A stretch of DNA of 64,000 bases from Lineus longissimus (Eukaryota > Nemertea > Pilidiophora > Heteronemertea > Lineidae): positions 20,710,599 through 20,774,598 of the forward strand of contig NC_088309.1 of NCBI RefSeq assembly GCF_910592395.1, read 5' to 3'. The notes under the pieces were generated by a model, which had not been told where the DNA came from, searched no databases, and worked only from the letters and a program-made list of their open reading frames with translations. Below are positions 45,651 to 57,900 of the stretch, piece after piece. Positions within the stretch are counted from its first letter, which is position 1. The number at the start of each line of letters is the position of its first letter. The position numbers were made by a program, and so were the translations under genes.

Positions 45651-46536
45651 TTTAAATCCAAAATATCATTCAACTCGAAATCGTATTTTTTATCTAATAA
45701 AATCTATTTTCATTTTCATGGGCACTAACTTTCCTTCACGATCGCAAAATTATCTTTGATAAGTGATCCATGATGGCAAATATCATATGTGTTTGTTTCA
45801 AATCCAACAAAACAATGAGAAGTTAGAAACAGAATTGAGATTACGATCCTCCTACTTCTCCAACTATCCATCCATCAAAAGGAGCCAAGACGCGGTTGAA
45901 GGGTTTTCGACTTCGAGCTTCAAATCTTTTTCGTGTGAAATCCTTTTGTCTTCAAATCTACCACAAGTAGTGTACTATAATTTAACCCGCCTCAGTGTAA
46001 TGCTGCAAGCATCATTTGTTCAACAGCCGCATTGTTAGAATATCCTCTGCTCTGCTGGTATTCCTATCTGATCGACTGTTGCTATCTCTAATGATAGCAC
46101 ACGTGACTGTAATTGCATTAACGCGTTTCGGATATCGAAAAATATCCCACATGTCACAGTTTTGTAGTTTTACGTCAGTAAAATTATGGATTGTTTCTTG
46201 TTGGCATGTGTTTCGATTCTATCACCAAGCAGGTGGCTGTCCTGTGGACCTTTTTCGTAAATCATTCATGACCTACTCCAGCCGAGTCATATTGTTTCCC
46301 TCAGAGTCACTAAAGAGACCAAATCAATTGGATGGTGGCCGCTACATCGCTGACAGTGTTGTTGTGGCGGCGAGGAACCTGTTTCTTGCAATTATGAATC
46401 TAAAGATCAATTATACTTTTTTATTTATTTTATTGACCAACAAATAAATTTAGAAAGAAACATGGCGGCGAAGCAAACCATTATTTGCCCACAATTTTAT
46501 TTCATTTCGTTAATATCAAATACCGTATTTAGGGGT
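45651..46536. other. Intergenic, presumed SRCR-gene promoter
   Basis: AT-rich sequence between the SRCR gene start and the MITE next to the sulfotransferase. Plus-strand ORFs here show no domain or splice context. No TATA element could be assigned with confidence. Confidence 0.4.
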
Positions 46537-46731
46537 TACACTCTTAAAAATAAAGCTTTTTGACCTTTTGAAAACACTTTCAATGGTTTTTCGGCCAATA
46601 CAAGTGCACCCCGAAGAGGTTTTTTAGCAAAGTCAAAACCATTGCAGGTTTGTAACAATCTCAGAAACCATTTGGGTTTTTTCATTCAAAGTTTTGTCAG
46701 AAGCTCAAAAACCTTTATTTCTAAGAGTGTA
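46537..46731. mobile_element. 195-bp MITE with ~20-bp terminal inverted repeats
   Basis: Starts TACACTCTTAAAAATAAAG and ends CTTTATTTCTAAGAGTGTA, inverse complements with one mismatch. The TA ends fit a TA target site as in Tc1/mariner-type MITEs. A decayed relative lies at about 24130-24310, and a left-end fragment (tacactcttagaaaa) near 43297. Confidence 0.75.
46714..46719 (-). terminator. Poly(A) signal AATAAA supplied by the MITE end
   Basis: TTTATT on the plus strand inside the MITE's right terminal repeat is AATAAA for the minus-strand sulfotransferase, 73 nt beyond its stop codon. I see no other canonical signal between the stop and this site. Confidence 0.5.
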
Positions 46732-46791
46732 TGCTCGAGAGAGGTTGAGCTGAGAGGGGCTACAGTAACTACACAGTGATTTGTACAGAAT

Positions 46792-47994
46792 TCAGCAAAA
46801 GTTTACTGCAGGTTCCGGCTGCACCGGTATCCTTTTCAGTTTGGCATTGGCGTCGTAAGCATCTTTAAGCTTTGGCAGCAAGTACGTGTCAAGTAAATTG
46901 CAGTCATATCTACGGTAATAAAAGGCTCTATTCCACTTGCTTTGGGGGATGTAGATGTATTCCTTCTTTACATCAGAGGTGCAAAACTCTGTAACATTGG
47001 ATTGTATCTGTTCGAATTGAGCGACTTCCATTTTGAAATCATTGCCAGCGAGTGCAATCTTGTTCCATAACGTTATGTTCGCGTGGTCGTAAAGCATGTG
47101 ATCAGCACTACTCCATTTTCTGTAAATATTCTTGTTCTCTTGTCCATCATCTAACTTCTGGACGTACTGGAGCACATTTGCAGGTTTATAGATGATGTCC
47201 CGCAAACTCCAACACATCAGTCGCTTCAACAGCACCAACGACTCATTCAAATACTCGAGGACTATGACAAGGTCATATTCTTTGAATCGTTTCGTTATGT
47301 AATGTACGAGTTGTAACGGTTGCCTAGACACGTCTAGCGTACCTTGAGGATATCCTACTGGGATACCAAATATGTGAGACTGGAGGTTCCTCGTCATTGA
47401 GAAGTTATCTGGCACGCAACTTCGCTCATTCATCTTTCCATGGGATTTATAAATCGAGTCATATATGGCAGCGTCCCTAAGAAATTGACCAACATTTTCA
47501 TCTTGACCTGCGATCGAGATTTGACCTACTTTATAGTAGTTGTACACGGATTTGAAGTGGGAAAACGGTTCTCGGACACTTGTGACATAGATAGTATCCC
47601 TGGGCATAAATTCAGACATGGCTGTCTTATTGAACACGGAATGTTCGCAGAAGATATTGAATGGTCCATTGATCGCCGGCCTGAAGAATTCCTTTTTTAT
47701 TTGATAAGGCCACCCGAGGTATATCCTGTTCTTCACCGGTAAAACATATGAAAGGTTCCTAACATAGCCGAATGTATGGAATATCGTATTCAGCGTTGTG
47801 CTGCCTCCTTTCACCATCTTAATATAAGCAATATTGTGACGTTCCTTCTCACACTGTTTTCTTGATGGCCTGCTGGTATTTTTTAAATTGTTTAGTTGAT
47901 ATAAGACGTACACGACCAATAAGAAAAGCAACACATGTCTTATGAAACGTGCACGAAACAATAGTCTTAAAGTACGTTCTGCATATTGAATCAT
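46792..47994 (-). CDS. Galactose-3-O-sulfotransferase family enzyme, intronless
   Basis: 400-residue type II Golgi protein: short basic cytoplasmic tail, membrane anchor at about residues 18-33, then a lumenal sulfotransferase domain. The 5'-phosphosulfate loop lies at residues 57-70 (AYIKMVKGGSTTLNTIF) and the 3'-phosphate motif at 136-154 (YVTSVREPFSHFKSVYNYY). NESLVLLKRLMCWSL near residue 250 is characteristic of GAL3ST enzymes, which move sulfate from PAPS to the 3-OH of galactose on glycolipids or glycoproteins. The P-loop reads KGGST where vertebrate members usually have KTASS. Seven or so N-glycosylation sequons are present. Lack of introns suggests an old retrocopy or a lineage-specific single-exon gene; the ORF is intact. 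Confidence 0.8.
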   Translation of the reverse strand: MIQYAERTLRLLFRARFIRHVLLFLLVVYVLYQLNNLKNTSRPSRKQCEKERHNIAYIKMVKGGSTTLNTIFHTFGYVRNLSYVLPVKNRIYLGWPYQIKKEFFRPAINGPFNIFCEHSVFNKTAMSEFMPRDTIYVTSVREPFSHFKSVYNYYKVGQISIAGQDENVGQFLRDAAIYDSIYKSHGKMNERSCVPDNFSMTRNLQSHIFGIPVGYPQGTLDVSRQPLQLVHYITKRFKEYDLVIVLEYLNESLVLLKRLMCWSLRDIIYKPANVLQYVQKLDDGQENKNIYRKWSSADHMLYDHANITLWNKIALAGNDFKMEVAQFEQIQSNVTEFCTSDVKKEYIYIPQSKWNRAFYYRRYDCNLLDTYLLPKLKDAYDANAKLKRIPVQPEPAVNFC

Positions 47995-50186
47995 TGTGAA
48001 TAGCCTTTTTTTTTAAAGAGAATGCACCAAGGTCCTGCGTGTTATCAAGTCGTGTGCTAATCCAGTAAACGCGACACTCGTATAGATCATCTACAATACT
48101 TTTTGTTTTTACTAGGAATCGCGGAAACTTTCGAAAAAGGTCGTTGATAGACTACGTTACATGATTCGTACTTCGACGTTTGCGAGACCTGCCTCATATT
48201 TCGTGTAAGTGTCCTTGTTGTTGTTTTGCTTGCTCTTCTAGGTCCTTTCACAAGTTATTTAGAAATCTGAAATAATATTCCATATTCCACGGGGAAAAAT
48301 AAGCACTTCGTCAGTGATATATAGCCAAGAAGTCGGTACAATGCAGTTAATGTACTGTACATACATGTATAATTTCAAATTTGTCTGTTAAGGAATACAA
48401 TACATTGGCCTATTTCAAAATCAATCCATTCATAATGGAGTATCAGCAGCTGTCACTGGTAAAACATGATGTGACTGGCGTTTTGCACGGGTCGATTTTA
48501 GTTGTATTCGAAACATTAGACGGCAATCTCAATGGTCACATGCTAACTTTGTCAATAGTGGGCAACAGAGATGTATTGGCGAGGCCACAGATTCTAACGC
48601 CTGTAGGTGCCATGCCAGCGATACCCTACCTGCAGTGTCGGAATGTAAAGCCCGGACCAACTCTGACGGTCAATATCTACCTTGAAATTTATCTCGAACA
48701 AAAAAACACATTTTCTCCACCTCCCCTGACCCCCTCCAAATTTTCCACCTCTGTCTTTTTTCGATTCCTTGTCTCCTTTGTCATGACAATGTAACATTTC
48801 ATATCTTTAAACTGCATATCATTCAAGTTGTAAAGGGGACGCTATACTTGATTTACATATAGCAAATTGTAACCAGAAAATTCTGTCGGGACAGAGAATT
48901 AGATGTAAAAACCAAGATCCCACAGTCAGACATACTGGTCGTCGCACAGCGACCCAAAAGGACGTAGACATGTACTTCTGAAATCGTCGGAGAAGACATT
49001 TTATACAAGCATTTTTTCTGCAAGTAGGCTACTATGCCGTATCCCCAATCGTGACGTCATGTGTCTTCCTCCCCTAGGAAATTCATCTGTCCTACTTCCA
49101 TCGAACTATTAATATCGTAACTTTATTGTAACCTTTAATTTTCTCCACCGGTAATCGTACGAAATGCGACTGTTGGGGTGAGCTAATAAACTACAACGTT
49201 TTCGGCTTTGCAGTTTCGACGACCAACATTTACATTTTAATCCTTAATAAGCTCTATTACTAAAGTGGATTTATCTTGCTAAAAACCATTTCAATGTTTA
49301 ACTCCAAAATTAGTCCGATTGATCCAAAAAAAACTTTCCGCTAACCTGGCTTTTTATCGTATATCCAACAATAAGTTTCAGTAAAAAATTGACGACACGT
49401 TAACGAGACGTCCTTTGAACAAGCACTAGGCATCCTTTTACAAACGAATGGGTCATGCAAGAGAAACAACGCCGTCAACTGGGCACGAGTCTTGTATTAT
49501 TGTGTCACACTTTCACATTGGGAGTACAATTTTTAAAAGTAAATGCGTTTGAGAATAGGCTCGCTGGGTTTTTTTTTATTCAATGAAAAATATAAAATAC
49601 AAAGGTATTTAAGATATCATCGGACCTTTCTTGCTAATCGCGACTTATTTCATTACTTCTACACAACAATTCAATCAGCGATGAGTAAGGACACCTCGGA
49701 CTTCAAGGAATTTGTACATCGGATCGAATTTTCTAGTTGTCGTTGATTTTCTTGGAATTCTGTATAAACGAATGTGATCCAATGATGTGACGCATCCTCC
49801 AGGTTCATCATCTGTCCTGTATATAACCGGCTGAGATTGAGAAGGGTACATTTTTAGCTTTCAGTGTGTTGATTCGTGGTGAAATACTACCATTTCTGCC
49901 GATCAATTACACAATTTGATTATAGGATGGAGCTAAAGAATGGTGGTACATTCTTTTATGATTCTTCGGAATAAATTCTCTTTTAGTGACGAACGTCAAA
50001 AACCATCTCTTTCTTATTCTTCAGACCAAAATGTAACTTGTTTTGATATCAATAGAGAAGTTATTCTGATGTAAATTCAGCATAACGGTAGAGAGTTTAT
50101 GATTCAAGGACGGACAAGCAGCTGCATTTCCTCGAAATTATAATAAATTTCTGTTTTAGTGTTCAAATTTGAAGTGTGGCTTTAAA
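47995..50186. other. Intergenic between sulfotransferase and receptor kinase
   Basis: AT-rich region separating two divergently transcribed genes. The 138-codon plus ORF at 48381-48794 has no recognised domain, signal peptide or splice support, so I leave it out. No RNA gene or clear repeat seen. Confidence 0.4.
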
Positions 50187-51936
50187 ATGTTCTGGATTAT
50201 CGTACGAGTTCTTCGCGGACTGGTGTTACTTACGGGCGTGGCTTCAATTGATTATCAGCGTTATCGGGATCAGATATTTGAGGCAAGGTGCAAAGCGTGG
50301 TGTCTTCAAGAGGTAGGCCAATATGTAAATGACTGTGTAATCCGTTTTCTACGTTCCCTATTTCTCCTCTTTTCCTTTTTATTGTCAATATAACCCCTTG
50401 CAAGATTGCTTTTAAAAAAACTAATATTTCTGAAGATTTTTACAAAAGTTTCGGTCATTTTAAATCCGAGCTCCCGTATAATACATTTGGAGAGGCCTAA
50501 ATCACTTTCGACGCCGTTTTTTCACCAACTGACAAAGCTTTCTTTGTGGACATATTTAACGCTGACCATTTGCTTCCTCAGAATACGGAATAATCTGATA
50601 AACGCCTAGTTTATTTCGCGAGGGTAACACTATATAAAAACTACGTTTTTCCGATTAAAATCATGTTATAATGATGATATTTGTTATTTTTACCATATCA
50701 ACTACAACTATATAGGGACAATAAAAAAAGCATCAATTAAATGTACAATATAGAAAAAATCCAACATGCATGACTTGATGATGGAGGAACCCTGCAGTAC
50801 ATCTGTCGTGCTGGTACATGTACTATGCCTTGCCGTGTAAGTTAACGCATCCACCTACTGTTATTATATGTTGTAATCTTTTTGTTCTCTAAAGAATTTA
50901 CATACACGTTTCTCCTCTTTTGCTCATAGTATGGGAAATTAAGGACCGGCTCGCCAGAGAATGGTGAAATAGACATTATGATGTGTGATAGGAATATTTG
51001 TCAGAACGTAAGTTGTTTTTTGAATGCCGAGTCTTCCTGATTTACGTTTTTATTATCGTATATGTTTGTTTATATCGATAACCTTTTCTTTTTTATAACC
51101 GTGAGGTCAGCCTATTCATAGTTCTAGACAAAGGCTTGCAAGCGTATCACGTTATAAGCTATTGCGAGCCTGATATTTGACTCTTCTGTTATTTCTTTGA
51201 AGGAAACACAGTGATGCATAAAACTGGTAATAAATACTTAGCATAAGTGTTGACATATTTCTCTCTCCAGTGTTTCCGTGGTTGCTTGAATCTCGGATGT
51301 AACAATTGTGTAAGTATAAAATGATACAATATGTAATATAAGTGCATACAATGTATCAATTGAAAATTAATACTAGTATATACATAATATAACTTTTCTG
51401 TTTCTCTGCTTTTAAAGAATTAATGATTTTCTGTTCACTAAATGTTCGGAAAGGATACGTTATACCTTTGCCCGTACTTGTATTGATAGTGTACATGTAT
51501 CTCAAGCATTCTTTGATACAGTGTATACTAGTATATACATGCAATTATACATTGCCGACCCATCAATCTGGAACCAATTGAATGTCAGGTTTATCTAAAA
51601 CCACACAGAATTACAACATAAGTTCGTCAAACCAGAATGATGCAAAACGGTTTGAACTGTTCCACGGAACTTCCGCATCAAGTGCACTTTTTACTCTAGT
51701 TTTTGGCCTGCCTGTCAATAACCAGGTAGGAATTTCATTTGACTAAAAAAGACTTTCCAAATTTATAAAATGTATCACCCGAAATTTGATTAAATTGCAA
51801 TAAAACGTGATTACGTCTTCAGTCATCTGCACGCTTTCGACACATTTTTAATGAAATTCATTTTCTCACCAGACACGTGACTTGCCAGGGTGTCAAGTAG
51901 GCTGCACGAACATTCAATCACTTTACGAGCATGGTA
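50187..51936 (+). CDS. RTK exons 1-4: signal peptide and cysteine-rich region
   Basis: ATG 50187 starts [20 protein letters not shown] (signal peptide; start chosen because the frame upstream has only a TTG). About 80 residues follow with cysteines in the pattern [30 protein letters not shown] and PGCQVGC. Small in-phase exons (126, 78, 39, 64 nt) encode it. The arrangement resembles the N-terminal cysteine-rich segments that precede FN3 domains in anosmin-1 and ROS-type receptors; homology is an inference. Confidence 0.7.
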
Positions 51937-54900
51937 GTAAGTTGGCATTTTAATCACACGTAACGTCCTTCCTCATCCCTAAATTGACAGAGAGTGATAG
52001 AGAATATTATCGAAACATTTTTTAAATTTCTTTCTAAGAGGGACCGTTAATTCAGTACCCACGCAGGCGAGGGGGCACTTGTAAATTTGAGGTTCCCATT
52101 TGTGCAAGTAGTCGTACATGCGGAGGGGGATTGAGAAGGTTGAAAATTAATGTGACCTATCCTTGTGTCTACTCTTCTCATTTCCAGATACAAGCGAGCT
52201 GTCCGTACTTAAGAGAACCATCCAACCCGCTGCGGTTTACTGCCGAAAGGCAAACAAGACGATGGTGTCTTGGGCTGCTACGTCTTTGGAGCGAAAGATC
52301 CATTTGAATACCACTGCTGCTGTCAGCTTGGCATACCTTATCTTTTACAAGAAAAGAAACACCCAGGGTTGGACACTAAAAACAGGAAAGAAACAGAAGG
52401 TAGACACTATAGTTTATTATGCATTTTTTTTCAAAGATGGTAAGAAAAATGTATTTTTGCGCGAGATTACACAATGAAGAATGTTCGGTACAAAATACAA
52501 AACTAAACAATACAAAACCAATGCCTCCCACATTTGTGAAAAGACTAGTTGGACCTTGTTTGTAACATCGATTGTAGGGGTTTCTGTAAAGCTCCCGAAA
52601 CCATCCCAGTGTTCGAAATGGTGGTTAGGACGTTCAACAATAATGAGATACATGTATATCGTTCGCGTGAGCGTTAAGGGGCTTTGCGAAAACTCTTTAT
52701 TTTTTCTAATTACGTGAATTCTCTGGTCAACAATATACATAATCATGTCAATATTTTACAAACAATTTCAGGGCCGGATATCAACGTTGCCATTTAAGAG
52801 ATTTTCTAACTCAAGAATCATGTTGAAGATTGTAGCGGTTGGCTCAGATGGAATTGCCGGAACATCACAGTCAGACTGGTTAGAACAAGGTCAGTAGACT
52901 TGTTGCTGTTGACATATGAAATTTCTTAATCACGAGTACAAGTACATGTACATGGGACTCATGCAAAGGTTTAATTTCATCATGACAATCTGTGAAGGAG
53001 GAAAATGTTCCATTATAGAATTCCAACCATTATAATCCATGATCGTTTCTACCATCATAGATAATAATTCACACTTCCATGTTAACACGCACTTTGATTT
53101 AGCATCTTCGATGTCCAAGCAATTCAAAGCGCTGTGCGCCTAGTTTCAGATTTATTGCCGATATTGAGAGTAGAACTATGTGTTCGCTATTTTACAGCTA
53201 ACGGGTCAGCCACGGGTCCACTACGTCTTTAAAACTTCTTGTATATTTCATACATTCCAAAGTGTAATTTTTTCTTCTAAAATTTGGATCGAAAGCATTG
53301 GCGTCTACGTTATTCTCTAGACACCGGAAGTATTATACTTGTACCAAATTTACCAATAATGTGTGTACCCGATGCAAACAGCATCAAGTGGAAATATCAT
53401 AAGTAAAGGTCTACCACCGTGTTGCGATACGAGACATGTTGTTTTAAAACCGTTCCTTCTTTAAAGGTTCGACACCTCAAGATCCTCTCATCAATATCAG
53501 CTGCATCCCATTCCGAAGGAAGAACGATTCTGTAGACTATGTTTTGTCCTGGAGTGCTGCTGCAGGTAAATAAAAAACTAAGTGAGTCAGTAGAACAATC
53601 TACGTGCAGGTGCAGGTAAATAAAGCAATGTGAGTCAGTAAAACAATCTACGTGCAGGTGCAGGTAAATACAGAGTTGATGTGAGTCAGTAAAACAATCT
53701 ACGTGCCGGTGCAGGTAAATACAGCAATGTGAGTCAGTAAAACAATCTACGTGCAGGTGCAGGTAAATACAGAGTTGATGTGAGTCAGTAAAACAATCTA
53801 CGTGCTTTTTCATGCAGACTCGCCAAGGTGGTGACTACTTTAAAAATGACTAATTTGTGGCCAATTCAGAACAATATGAAAAACTTCAGCATTTGAATTT
53901 CAGCATATCTGTGTACGTATTCGATTAGTTGGATGCCAACGGTACCTTCGCCTTTAGATATACCTGCAAGTTATGATCATGAATTAAATGGTCTGGTAAG
54001 TTGAATACTTCCACATTCTCTGAAGCTATGAATGAATTTTTGACTCCGTTTTTATTACGTTTTTGGTTGTCCCCCATATTTCAGTGTTTCCATACAATAG
54101 ACAGTAACAGCTTTAGATCTAAAGTTTGGAACACACTTAGATACATGTAAATGTCTGTCGCAGAGGTTTTTCGAATCCTTGATATACACGTCTTTGGGCA
54201 TTGCATCATCTACTGTAAGACTAAACTGACGCAATACCACTGCATAACGCCAGGCTTTTCGTCCATAGCGTCCGCTCCGCCGTGTTCTCCTGCCATCCCT
54301 CCGATGTGGTACAAATTACACAATCAGAGTTGCCGGCATTTCTGATGATGGGAAAAAAGAGGAATTGAGTTCAACGGCCACATTAGCGACCCTTAAATGC
54401 CAACACCAAACCGAGAAAAACGTGTATCACGATGACCCCGGTAAGAAGATGAAGCGGGAGAAGAAAAAGGAGTTTCTATATAGTGAAGATTCAAACTCCG
54501 AAAAGCAAATTTTCAAGGGTTTAAAGCATATGATTGATTACACAAAAAAAGAGTATCATTTTTTCACAACGTTTCTCATTTTGAAATCCTGTTTCATTCA
54601 ATGGTTGGGAAAATATATTGACCGCTGTCTGTCGTTTCAATCGTTCACGATGCTTTCTCTAAATTTATTTCTTGAAGTAACCACACAGTTCTTCAAAGTC
54701 TAAAAAACACAGCCTCTCTGATTTTATTTCAATAGGTCAATTCACGTACATGTATATTAACGAAGATGCTGAACTAACTGCCACTGCTGACGAGAATTTG
54801 TTAATTACCCTTGCTGTAATTAGCTCAGTGACCCTGGTTGCAACAGGCATTACTGGCTCAGTGCTAATCTACATCAGACGGAAGAGGAATCGAAAAGCAC

Positions 54901-57900
54901 TGATGGCCAGTCGGAAACATAAGGCCTCACGAATGGTGTCAAACTCCATCTACGACCTTCACGAGGAATCCGACCCTATTCTAGATGCGGACACCGACGA
55001 CTATGAGATAGATCTCTCTTGTCTCGTAATGCATGAAGTTGTAGGGGAAGGCACCTTTGGCCGCGTGCAACGAGCCGAGATGACAGGGCAAAACGCGAGA
55101 GTCAAAGAGAAGATAGTAGCAGTCAAATTGTTGAAAGGTAGTTCGACCGTCATCTTTAATAGTGCTCTCATTGTGAACAAGTTTTTGCATCTTATCAAGA
55201 AATACCTCGTCTACATTCATGAGGTTCAGGATGACCATGCACCTCTGCGAAAACGTTACTTAAAGCAACACTAGCCCTACTATTCTTTATGTTTTTCAAT
55301 CGATGGCCTACATGGAGATGTATATGCCTGTACAGCTATACTTCAGTATTGATGTTTCCCACCAAAAAATCCTTTCAGAATTTCCAACTTCGGAAGAGCG
55401 GCAGTGCCTCCTGCGAGAGATCATGTTGATGAAGGATCTCGAAAACCATCCGAATATACTCAGCATGGTAGCGTGCTGCACAAGGGGGCCGCGGATGGGA
55501 CTAGTCATGGAATTTTACGCCAGGGGCAATCTGAGGAACTATTTACAAACTCTTCGAGAAAAGGTTAGTATCAAAATGAATTTTTCACTGTCAATGCTTT
55601 TTCTTAGGGAGAGACTAAAGTAATTTTGACACTGCGCTATTTTCTTGTGTACATTCATGTTCACGGTTACATACAAAATGGCCAGTGCAAATTCCTGGTA
55701 CCGTACATGTAGGCCGTCCTATACTGCGTAATGACATTTAATCACTGATTCTGCACTCCAGGCTTGAGAAGTCACGCTCCTGCTGGAAAAACCAACATCT
55801 CATGCCCACGATGATAGTTCATTCAACATGTTTATGGCTATCACCTCCCTTCCACAGCAGTCGCGCAAATTCTCTGTCGTCACAGAAATTGTTTTGTTTT
55901 TAATTTACACAAAAAAGCTTTGGCTGGTCGTATTACATGTCAGAAAAGTTCGAAATGTCACTGAAAAAGAAGCCAAAATAATTGAGAATACAATACGGTA
56001 ATTGGAGTTTTATATTTCTTCGCATTAATAAATTGTTTGCACAAATGTTACAGCGGATAATTGTATTTTAATTGGCAGTGTTTTGTTATTATTTTAGTAC
56101 TCGCCAGCTCCTTATTATCCCACGGTTGGGTTAGTAGAGAGGCGATATTATCTCTATGATAATGGCAGCACTATTGGAGACGAAGACGTCCCTGCTCCCG
56201 GTAAGTCACTGGAACTGCAATAGTCCATGATGGGTTGGGAAAGAGGTTCATGGCTTTTTTGTACCATTCCTTGTATCCATTCCCAAGAGTCTGTATCCTC
56301 GGTGCGGCTCAGCGAGTTGTAAGGATTCGGACCAGTATCCTTCTCTGATATCGTTCCCGGCTATTGCGCCCGGTGGAGCAAAAAAATAAAGCGTGCAAGT
56401 GCATCGCCCCCTGTTACCAGAATGGCTATGCTGGGAAATTTATCCTGTTTTGGTACAAGAATGACTACATGTATACAGACAAGAATGTGTAGTATGTCGC
56501 AGACATCAAGAATACTGCACAACGGAATTCTATATGAAATATCTTATGCAGACTACGTATCATCTTCAGGACATGAATATTATGAACAGATGAAGCCTCG
56601 CGAAGACGACACTAACAGTATCCCGGATGAGGGTATGTACATGTATGTGATTTTACCTCACCATACTGTGTAATCATCTGCACAATGTAAATATTAACAA
56701 ATGAGCCAATGACTAACATCTTAAACTGAAAAAAATTCCTACGCCCTACGATATGGTGGAAATAATAAGTCTTGACCCTGGTATCGTCCTTCTTTCAGTG
56801 GACCCCTGCGATGACCACATATCGTACAGATTCTTGATTTCTTGTGCCAGACAAATCGCCAAGGGGATGGTAAGTGACCAAGCGAACCACTGGTGATTAA
56901 ATCATTGGCATGCCACTGGTTACTACTCGTAGCAACTGACTTATTATAATCTGGCCACACTCTGGCGATGATATCAAGCAAAGAAAATCATTTAGACGCT
57001 CCTGGCCCCGTAAAAAGGCATTAAATCGGATAGCAGATACTCGTATATTGTTGTTTCAGGCTCATCTAGCACAAACGAAGTTTGTCCATCGCGATTTAGC
57101 AGCAAGGAACATTCTAGTGGACGACAACAATGTTTTGAAGATCTCTGACTTTGGGTTAAGCAGGGACATCTACGAACAAGGTTACTACCGAAAGGTCACC
57201 ACGGGCAAGCTTCCGGTCAAATGGATGGCACCTGAGGCCATCTTCGAGCAGAAATACACAACAATGAGTGACGTGTGAGTACTAACAGTGATTGAATCAT
57301 GTAGTTTGCTGAAACCCGGTCCACTTGGTAGTCATATGATATCAATATGGGAAATGCTTGAAGGCTGAGTTAGAGTAAGCAGCGTTTTATTCAGGGACGG
57401 TACCTATTGACGCTGATGCCCTATTCTACATGAGCACTGAGCGCCGCGTATTTGACATGCACAAGGGCTCTGTTCTTTTAGGCAGCGTTGCCCACCAACA
57501 AGTAACATCAAAAAAATCTGCGAAATATGAATTTATTTTTGTTCGTACAGGTGGTCCTTTGGCGTTGTTTTATGGGAGATCCTCACCCTCGGAGGTTGTC
57601 CGTACCCGAGCATCAGCAGTGACGAGCTTTTTAAGTTACTCCGCGATGGTTACAGAATGGAGAAGCCAAACAACTGCTGCAATAAAATGTGAGTCGAATT
57701 GAAATAGAAGTGGTGTTTAATCATTTTTAATTAGTATGTGAGGAAAACGTGTAAGTGCTAAAGTAATTGCACTTGGACAGATTATCATTTACCCCTGTTA
57801 ATCTGAGTTCGAGACTATTGGCATTGCTGTTACATTATATAAGTTTTCTCGTGCGATGCACAAAATTACATTTCTTAGGGCTCTGAAAGGTAGCGCAAGC

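Noticed and set aside
48381-48794. 137-codon plus-strand ORF
   Set aside because: No recognisable domain, no start context, and low-complexity proline/serine end; insufficient support.
53397-53813. Minus-strand ORF with repeated HVDCFTDSH motifs
   Set aside because: It is the antisense translation of the splice-donor minisatellite in an RTK intron.
53561-53815. Regularly spaced repeats resembling a CRISPR array
   Set aside because: The genome is eukaryotic, the spacers are near-identical, and the units are head-to-tail copies of an exon/intron junction.
56394-56490. A further exon after the strong acceptor ctgttaccag at ~56419
   Set aside because: In the phase required after LREK it runs into TAG with no donor giving phase 1, so it does not fit the gene model.
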